Counted from the stretch's first letter, positions 34,559 to 44,033 are shown. The stretch is DNA of 49,413 bases from Rhodocyclaceae bacterium (GCA_020248405.1 JADCHQ010000029.1:1-49413), one strand, 5' to 3'. Numbers and translations are program-made. Notes: generated from the sequence alone by a model not told the origin.

Positions 34559-34840
34559 ATGGATCACCCCTTCATCATCCGTTCCGCCCTGGCAGGCCTC
34601 ATGGCGCTGTCCTGCGCTGGCGGGGCGCTTGCCGCCGACGACATGAAGGACCTCAAGAAGGACGGCAAGGAGAAGTGCTACGGCGTGGCCAAGAAGGGCG
34701 GCAACGACTGCGCCAGCGCCACCGGCAGCCATTCCTGCGCCGGCCAGGCCAAGGCCGACAACGCGCCCGAGGAGTGGAAGTTCGTGGCCAAGGGCACCTG
34801 CGAGCAGCTCGGCGGGAAGCTCAAGTACGTGAAGATGTAG
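34559..34840 (+). CDS. bufA1: BufA1-type bufferin precursor (DUF2282 metallophore)
   Basis: 93 residues from the ATG at 34559 with GGAGG upstream. A signal peptide ends near ALA-25. The mature part is small and charged with four cysteines (40, 51, 60, 81) in the contexts EKCYG, NDCAS, HSCAG and GTCEQLGG. That is the four-Cys pattern of DUF2282 BufA1 bufferins, periplasmic copper-buffering RiPPs whose cysteines are converted to heterocycles by the BufBC enzymes. The next two genes encode exactly that maturation pair, which makes the call firm. Induction by copper is known in the family and not visible in the sequence here. Confidence 0.9.
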   Translation: MDHPFIIRSALAGLMALSCAGGALAADDMKDLKKDGKEKCYGVAKKGGNDCASATGSHSCAGQAKADNAPEEWKFVAKGTCEQLGGKLKYVKM

Positions 34841-34906
34841 CGCCGGCCGCGCCCCGGGGCGGCGCTGCGCCGTCCGTCCCGCGGTGCAGTTCTTTCCCCG
34901 TCCAGC

Positions 34907-35770
34907 ATGCCGCATCCTGCCGCCTCGCACGCCTGGGCTCCGCGCGGCGCCGGCATCGGCCTGCGCGCTGCGCACTACCGCGATTTTCTTCACGGCGATC
35001 CCGCCGTGCGCTGGGTGGAGGTTCACAGCGAAAACTACTTCGGCGACGGCGGGTTCGACCTGCACGCGCTGGAGCAAGTGCGGGCGCGCCATCCTGTGAG
35101 CCTGCACGGCGTCGGGTTGTCCCTGGGCAGCGCCGATGGGGTGTGGCAGAGCCACCTCGACCGGCTCGCCGGGCTGGTGGCGCGCATCGAGCCCGCGCTG
35201 GTGTCCGAGCACCTGTGCTGGGGCGCCAGCGGCGGCGAGCACTTCAACGACCTGCTGCCCATGCCTTTCACCGGCGAGGCCCTGACCCTCATGGCCGGGC
35301 ATGTGTCGCGGGTGCAGGAGCGCCTGGGCCGTCCCATCCTCGTGGAAAACGTCTCCAGCTACGTGACCTGGGCCGACTCTGCCATGACTGAGATGGAGTT
35401 CCTGGCCGAGCTGGCGGCACGCACCGGCTGCGGGCTGCTGCTGGATGTGAACAATCTGTACGTGAACGCCGTGAACCACGGCGCCGATGCGGCCGCCGAG
35501 CTGGCCCGTGTGGTGCCCGGCTCCGTGGGCGAGATCCATGTGGCCGGCCACACCGACCTGGGCGGCCTGCTGGTGGACGACCATGGCTCGCGGGTGTGCG
35601 AGGCGGTGTGGGCGCTGTACGGGCAGGCATGCGCGCGGCTGGGTGCGGTGCCCACGCTGGTGGAGTGGGACAACGATCTGCCCGCCCTGGAGGTTCTGCT
35701 GGAGCAGGCGCGGCGGGCGGAGGCGATTGCTGCTGTCCACGCGCCCGCCGCGGGTGGCGGCCATGGCTGA
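34907..35770 (+). CDS. bufB: BufB multinuclear non-heme iron oxidase (DUF692)
   Basis: 287 residues; TIM-barrel DUF692/MNIO enzyme. Expected metal-ligand segments are visible in order: [49 protein letters not shown] and [13 protein letters not shown] enzymes oxidise cysteines of partner peptides to thiooxazole or oxazolone/thioamide groups. Position between a DUF2282 precursor and a DUF2063 protein identifies it as the bufferin-maturing enzyme. It overlaps bufC by 8 bp. Confidence 0.92.
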   Translation: MPHPAASHAWAPRGAGIGLRAAHYRDFLHGDPAVRWVEVHSENYFGDGGFDLHALEQVRARHPVSLHGVGLSLGSADGVWQSHLDRLAGLVARIEPALVSEHLCWGASGGEHFNDLLPMPFTGEALTLMAGHVSRVQERLGRPILVENVSSYVTWADSAMTEMEFLAELAARTGCGLLLDVNNLYVNAVNHGADAAAELARVVPGSVGEIHVAGHTDLGGLLVDDHGSRVCEAVWALYGQACARLGAVPTLVEWDNDLPALEVLLEQARRAEAIAAVHAPAAGGGHG

Positions 35771-36527
35771 ACTGGCCGCGCTGCAGGCGGCCTTCGCCGC
35801 GGTGCTGCGCGGCGAGGGCGTGCCGCCAGGGCTGTTGCACCCCCGGTCAGACCTGGAGCGCCGCCTGGCCCTTTACCGCAACAACAGCCTGTCGGCCGCC
35901 CGCAAGGCGCTGGAGAGCGCCTATCCCGTAATCCGGCAACTGGTGGGCGAAGAGTTCTTCGCGGCGCTGGCGCGCGACTTGCACCGCGCGCAGCCTCCGG
36001 ACAGTGGCGACCTCAACGGCTACGGCGCCGCCCTCGCCGAATTCCTGGCGGGCTGCGAGCCCGCCCGGGAACTGCCTTACCTGCCTGACGTGGCGCGCCT
36101 GGAGTGGGCGCTGCACCGCGCCCACTACGCCGCCGAGCCGCCGCCCCTCGATCCGGCGGCGCTCGCTGCCGTGCCGGCGCATGTCCAGGCAAGCCTTCGC
36201 CTGCGGCTGCATCCGGCCTGCGCCATGGTCTCGTCTGCCTACCCGGTGGCGCGCATCTGGGCGGTGCACCAGCCCGAGCACACCGGTCCGCTGGAGGTGC
36301 GCTTCGCGCCCGGCCCGCACCACGCGCTGGTGCAGCGTCCCCGGTGGCTTGCCGTGGCGGTTCCGGTGGAGGCAGGCCCGCACGCGTTCCTGGCGGCGGC
36401 GAAGGCGGGGCTTACGCTGGCCCGCTGCCTGGAGGCGGCGCTTGCGGCCGATGAGCGTTTCGACCTGGGTGCCGCGCTGGCCGCCTGGGTGCAGGCGCGC
36501 GTCGTGGTGGGGTTCGAGGCGGGCTAG
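35763..36527 (+). CDS. bufC: BufC partner protein (DUF2063)
   Basis: 254 residues. The N-terminal DUF2063 domain has [31 protein letters not shown], here seen as [17 protein letters not shown] and [13 protein letters not shown], with [18 protein letters not shown] following. The C-terminal domain of about 120 residues is the second hot-dog-like part usual in BufC/HvfC proteins. It acts as the recognition partner that presents the precursor to BufB. The start overlaps the bufB end. Its TAG stop shares the palindromic CTAG with the convergent next gene. Confidence 0.88.
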   Translation: MAELAALQAAFAAVLRGEGVPPGLLHPRSDLERRLALYRNNSLSAARKALESAYPVIRQLVGEEFFAALARDLHRAQPPDSGDLNGYGAALAEFLAGCEPARELPYLPDVARLEWALHRAHYAAEPPPLDPAALAAVPAHVQASLRLRLHPACAMVSSAYPVARIWAVHQPEHTGPLEVRFAPGPHHALVQRPRWLAVAVPVEAGPHAFLAAAKAGLTLARCLEAALAADERFDLGAALAAWVQARVVVGFEAG

Positions 36528-37459
36528 TTGGCCGCGCTTGCCGGTGGGGGGTGCGGCACCAGGCGCTCCGCCACCGCCACGGCTTCGGCGGCATCCACGG
36601 CCATGGTGTCGGCGCCCGCCACGGTCACGAATTGGGGGTTGCGCAGCATCGCCGGGCCCCCCAACAGAATCACCACGTCGGGATTGCGCGAGGCCTTGCG
36701 CACCGCGCGCACCGTGCTGGCGGCCAGAGGCAGGTGGTCCGCGATGCCCAGGGAAATGCCCACCACGTCGAACCACTCTTCGCGCACCGCGGCGGCGACT
36801 TCCCGTTCGGAGGCGGTGGGATCGCCCCACACGCCCCAGCCGGCGCGGCGGAAAAACTCCGCCACCATGAGCATGCCGAAGGTGTGCTGCGAGCCCGCGG
36901 CGGGCGCAAGCAGGATGCGGCGTACCTGCACGTCGGGAATGGCGTCGTCGAGGAAGGCCGCGTGCAGGCCGTACATGAGTTCCTGCAGGCGCCACAGGGC
37001 GATGGTCACCTGGGCGAAGTCGGAGGTGTCCTGCTCCCAGCGCTCTCCGAAGCGGCGCGCCGCCGGCTGGAGGATGGCCAGGTACACCGCTTCCACGGAG
37101 GTGCCGTCGTCCACCAGGGTTTCCAGCCATACGGCCGCCTCGGCAACGCGGTCGCGCAGCAGCAACGCCACCAGGTGATCCACCGCGCCTTCGGGTGCGG
37201 TGTGGCTGTGGAACTGGTGCAGGGCCTCGGCGTTGCCCACGCGCCGGTGGGCGTCCACCAGGCGAGGCACCACCTCCGTTTCGATGGTGGCCAGGAGCCG
37301 TCCGAGTTGCTGGCGGGAGAGCGCATCCAGCAAAGCCTGCTCGCAGGCGTGCCGCTCCGCGGCGCTGCCTGAACCGGGGGCGTGGCTCACGCCATCGGCG
37401 CCACGCGACAGATTCCCGCAATCGCGGGAACCGGAATCCTCGTCCGATGATTGCATCAT
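36524..37459 (-). CDS. AerR/PpaA-like cobalamin-binding regulator
   Basis: 311 residues from the ATG at 37459, which follows a G-rich ribosome binding site; the longer frame adds 62 unlike residues. A helical N-terminal half (YLAILQPAARRFGERW ... LWRLQELMYGLHAAF) precedes a B12-binding Rossmann-like domain with SQHTFGMLMVAEFFRRAGW, FDVVGISLG and VVILLGGPAML. The His of QHTFG stands where the B12-ligating DxHxxG His occurs in enzymes. This pattern is like AerR/PpaA, light- and B12-responsive antirepressors of purple bacteria. It follows the B12-dependent ethanolamine ammonia-lyase gene after about 180 bp, so sensing B12 for that operon is an alternative role. No photosynthesis genes are in the window. 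Confidence 0.75.
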   Translation of the reverse strand: MMQSSDEDSGSRDCGNLSRGADGVSHAPGSGSAAERHACEQALLDALSRQQLGRLLATIETEVVPRLVDAHRRVGNAEALHQFHSHTAPEGAVDHLVALLLRDRVAEAAVWLETLVDDGTSVEAVYLAILQPAARRFGERWEQDTSDFAQVTIALWRLQELMYGLHAAFLDDAIPDVQVRRILLAPAAGSQHTFGMLMVAEFFRRAGWGVWGDPTASEREVAAAVREEWFDVVGISLGIADHLPLAASTVRAVRKASRNPDVVILLGGPAMLRNPQFVTVAGADTMAVDAAEAVAVAERLVPHPPPASAAN

Positions 37460-37641
37460 GTGCCGGCCCCCCCCTCGCTGGACCGCTGTCACATGGCGCC
37501 GGAACGTTCGCGCCGAGGGCAGCATACTTCCCTGCCGGGGCGGGCGTCGACCGGATTTTTCTTTGTCCAGCGACGGGCCGTACAACCCCTGGAAACTCTG
37601 CGAAGAAGCCGGCTTCGAGGCCGCCTCGTCCAGGACAATTT

Positions 37642-39828
37642 TCACCCCTCCCGCATCAGGGATTCCAGGCGGTTGCCGGCCGCGCGCCGATCGAGGATGC
37701 GGGCGGCCTTCTCGGCCACCACGCTGCCCGCCTCCAGCGGTGGCAGCCCGCCCGCGTAGATGTTGGACACCACGGTGTACTCGTAGCGGATGTGCGGGTT
37801 GCCGCTGACGCGCACCGCGTGCTCGAGCACGTGCCCGTCCTCGATGCGGTAGGCCATGTACGCGGACATGCTGCGCGAGGCGAGGGCATCGCCGCCCGGG
37901 CGCTCGCCGATGAGCATGATCACGAGCCTGCTCTGCAATGCCTCGGCCACCGCCTCGGCGAGTTTCACGCGCCCCAGCGGCGCGACGATGGGCTGGCCGA
38001 GGCGCAGGTTGCGCGCCCGCAGGCCATCCATGAGCACCGGCAGCATATCGGGCACGTTGTGGTGGATCGCCTCCGCCGAGAGGCCGTCGGAGATCACGAT
38101 CTGCACATCGGCGCCCTCGGGTGAGAGGTGGCGGCGGAGCTCATCGTCCAGGCGCGTTCCCAGTTCCGGGTCGTTGAGGTGCGACGCCTTGTCGGCCGCG
38201 GCGGTGCGCAGCCAGCGAAGCGCGATGCCTTCAACCACCGGCAGGTCCAGCTCGGCGTGGATGGCTTCGCGCGCCACAGCGAGATTGGCCCGCAGGCGGC
38301 GCGAGACGTGGTTGGCCGGGCGAGGCCCGACGTTGTCGTGGCCGTGGGCCGCAGGCAGGCTTGCGAGCAGCCGCTGCCACTCGGCCTCCGAGGCCACGAA
38401 CACCCGGGGGTTGCCCCAGTTCGGTCCGCGCTCCACCGTGCCGTCGGCCTGCTCGGCGAAGATGCCGCGCGCCACCGCCCAGCGCAGGTACTCGGGCGCG
38501 GGCTTCAGGCCGTGCACCTCGCGCAGGGTCTGGTCGTCATGGCCCGAGGTGTCGAAGTAGGCGAGCATGCGGTCGGCCGTGAGGTAGACGTCCATGAAGA
38601 AGTTGGCGCCCGCGGCGGCCAGCAGCTGGGTGGCCATCTGGTGGCCCTCGATGCCGGTGCGCGAGTGCAGCGTGTAGCACGGCGCCATGCCCATGGGCAG
38701 GCCCAGCAGCTTGCCCATGAAGTGGTCCTGCAGGTTCGAGAAGATCATCTCGAAGTTGTCCAGATGGGTCTCGGGCCCGATGAAGCCGGTGACGTTGTTC
38801 ACCATGTAGGGCCGCCAGCGGCGCGCGAGGCCGTAGCACAGCGCCTCGCAGGTGGTCATGTCCATGCCCTCGTGCTTGCCGTAGGTGAGCTCGCTGCCCT
38901 GGCCGGTTTCGAAGTACATCCAGTTCTCCGCCGAGCCGGCCAGCGCGCCGCGGGATGCCATCTCCTGGTAGGCCCGGTCGAGCAGTTCCACCGTGCAGTC
39001 GAACTCGCCGGTGAGCACACGCTCCGTGCCGGCGAGGCTCTGGAAAAGGATCTCCACGGGCGCGCCGCGCTCGAGGCAGGCCAGTTGGGTCTTCACGTGC
39101 GACAGCACGCAGATCTGGGTGGGCACCTCGAGCGCGCGGCGGATGCGGTCGGCGAGCCGCAGCAGGGCATCCACGTTGTCCACCGTGTCGATGGCCGGGT
39201 TGATGCCGATCAGCATGTCGCCCGTGCCCATGGACAGGCCGGTGTAGATGAGCGCCGCGATGCCGTCGGGGTTGTCGGCCGGGTGGTTGGGCTGCAGCCG
39301 CGAGGACAGCGTGCCGCGCACCCCGGTGAGGGTGCGCGCCCGCGCCGAGGGCTTGAGCTTGCGCGCCACGAGGATGAGCTCGTGCACGTCCATGAGCTTG
39401 GCCAACGCGGCGGCCATCACCCCCGTGAGGCCGCGGCCGATGGCGGCCACCGCCGCTGGCGATGCCGCCAGCAGGCGATCCTTGAGTTCGCCCAGCGTGA
39501 GACCGGCCACGGCCTCGAACTGCGCCTGGTCGATGTCGTAGTTCACGCGCATGACGCTGTCCACCTCACCGCGCGCATTGGTGAGCGGGCGCTCATGCAG
39601 GTGGCGAAGCGTGAGATCCGAAAGAATCGCGCGCGCCGCCTCGCGCGTGACCTCGTCGGGCGCCGCCAGCCCAGCCACGCGGTCGCCGGCCTTGGACAGG
39701 TCTGCCGCGCCGAGCAGTGCCTTCAGGCCGGTAAAGGCGAAGCGGCGCTCCAGCACCGTGGTGGTGTAGGTCTCGTCCGGCCGCGGTGGTGGCACGGCGA
39801 TGCGGGCAAGGGGTGTGGGGGCATGCAT
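37642..39828 (-). CDS. eutBC: Ethanolamine ammonia-lyase, fused large and small subunits (EutB-EutC)
   Basis: 728 residues; normally two proteins of about 455 and 295. Residues about 1-455 are EutB: VMRVNYDIDQAQF, the TIM-barrel LQPNHPADNPDGIAALIYTG, NPAIDTVDNVDAL, GSELTYGKHEGMDMTTCEA, VNNVTGFIGPE and FMDVYLTADRM. From about 500 it is EutC: LNDPELGTRLDDEL, DVQIVISDGLSAEAI, RLVIMLIGERPG and EYTVVSNIYAGGLPPLEA. The join is a short Pro/His-rich linker. It splits ethanolamine to acetaldehyde and ammonia using adenosylcobalamin. GGAG precedes the ATG, and EutA lies 25 bp upstream. Confidence 0.9.
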   Translation of the reverse strand: MHAPTPLARIAVPPPRPDETYTTTVLERRFAFTGLKALLGAADLSKAGDRVAGLAAPDEVTREAARAILSDLTLRHLHERPLTNARGEVDSVMRVNYDIDQAQFEAVAGLTLGELKDRLLAASPAAVAAIGRGLTGVMAAALAKLMDVHELILVARKLKPSARARTLTGVRGTLSSRLQPNHPADNPDGIAALIYTGLSMGTGDMLIGINPAIDTVDNVDALLRLADRIRRALEVPTQICVLSHVKTQLACLERGAPVEILFQSLAGTERVLTGEFDCTVELLDRAYQEMASRGALAGSAENWMYFETGQGSELTYGKHEGMDMTTCEALCYGLARRWRPYMVNNVTGFIGPETHLDNFEMIFSNLQDHFMGKLLGLPMGMAPCYTLHSRTGIEGHQMATQLLAAAGANFFMDVYLTADRMLAYFDTSGHDDQTLREVHGLKPAPEYLRWAVARGIFAEQADGTVERGPNWGNPRVFVASEAEWQRLLASLPAAHGHDNVGPRPANHVSRRLRANLAVAREAIHAELDLPVVEGIALRWLRTAAADKASHLNDPELGTRLDDELRRHLSPEGADVQIVISDGLSAEAIHHNVPDMLPVLMDGLRARNLRLGQPIVAPLGRVKLAEAVAEALQSRLVIMLIGERPGGDALASRSMSAYMAYRIEDGHVLEHAVRVSGNPHIRYEYTVVSNIYAGGLPPLEAGSVVAEKAARILDRRAAGNRLESLMREG

Positions 39829-39853
39829 GGCGTAGCTCCGTCGCGGGCGCCGG

Positions 39854-41272
39854 TCAGCCGACCCCGTAGAAGGACACCGGCACCACGCCGTGGCGCGGGC
39901 GGCCCAGGTTGCAGAAGTGTGCCCTGCGGTCGGGCAATTCGTCGATCACGATCAGGCGCGGCCCGCGGCGTCCCCAGTCGCTGGCATAGCTGCCCAGGGT
40001 CTTGCCGTGGTTGCCAGCGCACAGCAGCACCACGGGCTGGGTGGACGGCAGGGCCGAGAACGCGGCGGCCAGGCGGGCGGCGAAGTGGCGCAGGGCATCT
40101 CGTCCGAGACCCGCGTCGTCCACCAGCTGCAGGCAGGCGCCCGCCGGGCGCCGGGCAGCGAGGCTGGCCGCGGCGGCAAGCTCGGCCGGCGTGCTTCCGG
40201 GCCCGATGCGTGCCACCACCGGCAGGTCCCGCAAGGGCAGCCAGGCCGCGTCGGGCAGGTGCACGCTGGTGCCGGACACCTCGGTGGCGTGCAGGGTGAT
40301 GCCGTAGACGGTGGCGCGGCCGCGGTGCTCGGGCACGTGGCTGCGCAGGTGGCGCGACAGACGCGGCGACGCGACGATGCGACGGGCCAGGTCGATGCCC
40401 AGGTCGCCATAGTGGGTGGTGCCGGGCACTGCCTCGCCAGCTGCCAGGCGGTAGACCAGCTCGCCCACGCCTCCCGAAAAGGCGAGCACCGTGTCCGCGG
40501 GCAGGGTGCCCGGAGTGAAGGGCACTTGAGCGAGCAGGCTGCCGGGCGGCGTGGCGAAAAAGTCCTGTGCGCCGCTGGCCATGGCTTCCAGCGCACTGAT
40601 GAACGCATCCAGCACCCGGCTGCGCGCGGCCTCGGGCATTTCCTCGCCCGGGCGCGCGTCCACCTCCAGGGCCCCCGCCAGCCGCTCGCCCCAGGCCGAC
40701 AGGCCAGCCAGGCGGTAGCTGCCCGGCGCGAAGCGGAAATGGCGCGCACCCACGAAGCACGAGCCCGTGGCCAGCACCGCGCCGCCGCGTCCCAGCGCCG
40801 GGTTGGTGGTGCCGCCACCGATGTCAAGGTTGAGCACGGCGCGCGCCGGCTCGGCCCGGGACAGCCACTCGCAGCTGCCCAGGAAGGCGAGCCAGGATTC
40901 GAGGCAGGGGTCGTCGGCGCGCGCGATCACGCCCTCGCCGAAGCGCCGTTCCACCAGTGCTGCGATGGCGGCCGCGTTGGACCGGCTCGCGGCCAGGCCC
41001 GTGACGAGGCAGCCGGTGGCGAACAATTCTTCCGGACCCACGCCTGCGGGCGCGAGCCACGCATCGATCTGCTCCGCCAGCGCCAGTTCGTCGATGACCT
41101 CGGCGCGGTAGGGCGTGAACACAGGATCGGGCTGGAAGCGCACCACGGGCGTGCCCAGGGCAGAGCGACCACCGGCCCCGCCGGCCTCCAGCCGCGCCGA
41201 GGCGAGCAGCAGGCTGCTGGTGGTGGAGCCGAAGTCCAGGCCCAGCAGGAGGACGTCGCGGGCGCTGGCCAT
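39854..41272 (-). CDS. eutA: Ethanolamine ammonia-lyase reactivating factor EutA
   Basis: 472 residues; actin/Hsp70-like ATPase. LGLDFGSTTSSLLL at the N-terminus and LNLDIGGGTTNPAL in the middle are the phosphate-binding loops. FSGGVGELVYRLAAGE and LVVLLCAGNHGKTLG-like (VVLLCAGNHGKTLG) segments are typical of EutA. It removes damaged cobalamin from ethanolamine ammonia-lyase. Position directly before fused eutBC supports this. It starts 21 bp after the FGGY kinase stop, so the genes are co-transcribed. Confidence 0.9.
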   Translation of the reverse strand: MASARDVLLLGLDFGSTTSSLLLASARLEAGGAGGRSALGTPVVRFQPDPVFTPYRAEVIDELALAEQIDAWLAPAGVGPEELFATGCLVTGLAASRSNAAAIAALVERRFGEGVIARADDPCLESWLAFLGSCEWLSRAEPARAVLNLDIGGGTTNPALGRGGAVLATGSCFVGARHFRFAPGSYRLAGLSAWGERLAGALEVDARPGEEMPEAARSRVLDAFISALEAMASGAQDFFATPPGSLLAQVPFTPGTLPADTVLAFSGGVGELVYRLAAGEAVPGTTHYGDLGIDLARRIVASPRLSRHLRSHVPEHRGRATVYGITLHATEVSGTSVHLPDAAWLPLRDLPVVARIGPGSTPAELAAAASLAARRPAGACLQLVDDAGLGRDALRHFAARLAAAFSALPSTQPVVLLCAGNHGKTLGSYASDWGRRGPRLIVIDELPDRRAHFCNLGRPRHGVVPVSFYGVG

Positions 41273-41293
41273 CAGCAGGGCCGCCGTCGGGAG

Positions 41294-42751
41294 TCAGGCG
41301 GCGCGCCAGCCGCGGGTGCGCGACACGGCTTCCGCGAAGCGCGCGTGCATCTCGGGAGGCAGCGGAGCTTCGGGGTGCACCACCCGGTCCGGCGGCGCCA
41401 CTGGCGGGAGCGTCTCCACCGGCCCGTGGCCCGCGCCCACGAAGGCGAACTGCGCGCAGCCCAACCCGGTGAGGTCCGGGGTGGATGGCACCACCACCGT
41501 GCGACCCAGCGCGCGGGCCAGGAACCCGCAGAAATAGGGGTTGAGCGAAAGTCCGCCGTCCACGGACACCTGCGCCTTCAGGGGCACGTGCCGGTCCAGG
41601 GCAGCCAGGGCCTGCGCTGTGCGCAGCGCCACGCCTTCCAGAAGCGCCTGCAGCAGATCGGTGGCGCTCGTGTCCAGGCCCATGCCGAGCCACATGCCGG
41701 CCGCGCTGCGGTCCCAGTAGGGACACGCCAGCCCCGAGAGCGCCGGCACGAACACCAGCCCGCGCTCCAGCGCCGGGGTGCCGCCGATCTCGCGCAGTTC
41801 GCGGAAGGTGGAGAACAGTCCCAGCCGCTTCGCCCAGTCGAGGGCCGAGCCGGCGTTGTAGACGCCGCCGTCGATTGCGTAGGTGGTGCGCGCGCCAATG
41901 CGCCAGGCCACGGTGGGCAGGATGCCCGCGCCGGTGCCGCGCACGGGCGCTTCTCCAGACAGGGCGAGGGCGAAGGCGCCCGTGCCGAAAGTGATCTTCA
42001 CGTCGCCGGGCGCGTGGCAGCCGTGGCCCATGAGGGCCGCCTGCTGGTCCACCACGCTGGCCACCAGCGGCAGGCGCGTGCCGCGGATGACGCCGTGCTC
42101 GTGCACCGTGGGCACAATGGAGGGCAGCAGCTCCATGGGCACCCCGAACAGCCGGCAAAGCTCCGGGTCCCACTGTCCGGTGGCGAGGTTCATGAGGCTG
42201 GTGCGCGAGGCCGTGGTGACGTCGGTGGCATATCTGCCGCACAGCCTGTCGAGGAAGAAGGCATCGCTCGTGCCCAGCCGCAGCCGGCCGGTGTTTGCCA
42301 GCGTTCTGGCGGCCGGTACGTGGTCGAGAATCCAGCGCAGCTTCGAGGCGGAAAAATAGGGATCCAGCGGCAGCCCGGCGCGCTCCAGGGTGAGGGCCTC
42401 GGCGCCGTCGGCCTTGAGCCGGTCGAGGGCCTCGCGGGTGCGGTTGTCCTGCCAGACGATGGCGTTGCACACCGGCTCGCCGGTGTCGGCATTCCAGGCC
42501 ACCACTGTCTCGCCCTGGTTGTCCAGGGCCACGGCGTCGGCGCCCTGGGCGTAGTCCAGGCACTGGCGCAGCTTGGCAAGCAGCTCCACAGGGTCGTGTT
42601 CCACCCAGCCGGGCTGGGGATAGATCTGGCGGTGCTCCAGGGAGGCCACAGGCTGGAACTCGCCGTCGAGAAACAGCTGGTGTGCCTTGGTGGCCGTGGT
42701 GCCCTGGTCGATCGCCACCACGAAGCGCGGGTGGTCTTCCTCTTCCGACAT
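41294..42751 (-). CDS. FGGY-family kinase, glycerol-kinase-like
   Basis: 485 residues. The N-terminal ATPase signature is AIDQGTTATKAHQL, with EHDPVELLAKL and IVWQDNRTREAL, all characteristic of glycerol kinase (GlpK has the DQGTTSS and WQDxRT motifs). The C-terminal FGGY region has LEGVALRTAQALAAL, VSVDGGLSLNPYFCGFLA and LGCAQFAFVGAGHG. It is likely to phosphorylate glycerol or a related polyol. The paired GlpA-like dehydrogenase upstream supports glycerol, but the operon also carries ethanolamine genes, so a different amino-alcohol-derived substrate is possible. Confidence 0.82.
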   Translation of the reverse strand: MSEEEDHPRFVVAIDQGTTATKAHQLFLDGEFQPVASLEHRQIYPQPGWVEHDPVELLAKLRQCLDYAQGADAVALDNQGETVVAWNADTGEPVCNAIVWQDNRTREALDRLKADGAEALTLERAGLPLDPYFSASKLRWILDHVPAARTLANTGRLRLGTSDAFFLDRLCGRYATDVTTASRTSLMNLATGQWDPELCRLFGVPMELLPSIVPTVHEHGVIRGTRLPLVASVVDQQAALMGHGCHAPGDVKITFGTGAFALALSGEAPVRGTGAGILPTVAWRIGARTTYAIDGGVYNAGSALDWAKRLGLFSTFRELREIGGTPALERGLVFVPALSGLACPYWDRSAAGMWLGMGLDTSATDLLQALLEGVALRTAQALAALDRHVPLKAQVSVDGGLSLNPYFCGFLARALGRTVVVPSTPDLTGLGCAQFAFVGAGHGPVETLPPVAPPDRVVHPEAPLPPEMHARFAEAVSRTRGWRAA

Positions 42752-42806
42752 GGGGATGGGTCCGTGATTGCGTTGTCCGTTACCGCGATTCTGCCCCGCG
42801 AAGGGG

Positions 42807-44033
42807 TCAGAGCGCGACCGGGTCCGCCACCTCCACCATCGCCTCCGCCACCGCGGCCATGCGCCCGGCGGGCAGAGGCAGCAGCACGCGGCGCTCGGGC
42901 AGGAGCGTGCGCCGCTCGCCCCACAGCTCGCGGGAGTCCGCCATCACCCGCAGGCGGCCGCGCAGCGGGTGGTCCACGCGCAGGTTGAACGGCAGCGCCG
43001 CCGGCAGCGGTGCAGGGTGGGCAATGCGCTGTGGCGAGATGTAGCGCACGCTGCCGGCGGGTTCGAGGCGGGTGTGGTGATGCGCCTCTGGCAGGGTGCC
43101 TCGCAGGCTCGCGGCAATTACCCGGGCCGCGGCGCGGCCCTCCGCCCAGGCGGTCCAGGAGGCCTCCACCGGCCGCAGCAGGTTGCCTGCGGCCAGATAG
43201 ATGGGATCCGTGGTGCGCGCGTACTGGTCCACCACCGGGCCGCCGCAGCCGGGGTCCACCTCAAGATGGCTCGGCCGCAGCAGCGCTGTTTCCGGCACGA
43301 AGCGGCCGCTGAACACCACGCCGTCGCAGGCAATGGTCTCGCGCCCGCCCGGGTGCTCGATTTCCACACCCGTGACCCGTGGCGCACCCTGAATGGCCAC
43401 CACGCGGGCGCCGGTGATCACCCGCGTGCCGAACACCGCGCGCGCCACCAACCGGGCCGGCCCTGGCGCCAGCACGGTGCCCGACTCCTCCAGCAGGGCC
43501 ACGGCGCGCGCGCCCGCGTGGCGCAGGGTGAGCAGGCTTGAGAAGGCCACCAGCTCGCTTCCCACCACCACCGCGCGCCGGCACGGCCGCAGTCCGGCCA
43601 GGTAGACCATCTGCTGCAGCGTGCCCGTGGTGAACACGCCCCATGGGCGTGTGCCCGACACCAGCCGTGCGGCGCGCGGCGTCTCGCGCGCGCCCGTGGC
43701 CAGCAGCACGCGCGCCGCGCGCAGCGTCTCGCGGCCGCCGGGCCCCGCCACCTGCACCGCTCCGCCCGACCCGATGGCCGTGACGGTGGTGCCGGTGCGC
43801 ACCACTGCACCGGCCGCGTGTTCCAGCAGCCGTTGGGCGTAGGCCGGCCCTGTGAGAATGCGGCGGAACTCCACCCAGCCGAAGCCCCGGTGCCGGCAGT
43901 GGCGCGGCACGCCGCCAGCGTGCTGCTCGCGCTCTAGCACCACGGTGTCGCGAATGCCCAGCCGGTGCAGTTCGGCGGCCGCCGCCAGCCCGGCCGGGCC
44001 GCCGCCCACGATGATCACCTCGTGCGCGCTCAT
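42807..44033 (-). CDS. FAD/NAD(P)-dependent oxidoreductase (pyridine nucleotide-disulfide oxidoreductase fold)
   Basis: 408 residues from the ATG at 44033. The FAD motif VIIVGGGPAGLAAAAELHRLG is at the N-terminus (GGGPAGLAAAAELH). LLATGARETPRAARLVSGTRPWG and the second nucleotide site (AVVVGSELVAFSSLLTL) follow, with a final ATG-like dinucleotide segment (IYLAAGNLLRPVE). This resembles the FAD subunit that accompanies GlpA-like dehydrogenases in glycerol operons. The last 90 residues are not assigned. Its start overlaps the stop of the upstream gene as ATGA, so the two products probably form one complex. Exact electron acceptor is unknown. Confidence 0.82.
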   Translation of the reverse strand: MSAHEVIIVGGGPAGLAAAAELHRLGIRDTVVLEREQHAGGVPRHCRHRGFGWVEFRRILTGPAYAQRLLEHAAGAVVRTGTTVTAIGSGGAVQVAGPGGRETLRAARVLLATGARETPRAARLVSGTRPWGVFTTGTLQQMVYLAGLRPCRRAVVVGSELVAFSSLLTLRHAGARAVALLEESGTVLAPGPARLVARAVFGTRVITGARVVAIQGAPRVTGVEIEHPGGRETIACDGVVFSGRFVPETALLRPSHLEVDPGCGGPVVDQYARTTDPIYLAAGNLLRPVEASWTAWAEGRAAARVIAASLRGTLPEAHHHTRLEPAGSVRYISPQRIAHPAPLPAALPFNLRVDHPLRGRLRVMADSRELWGERRTLLPERRVLLPLPAGRMAAVAEAMVEVADPVAL

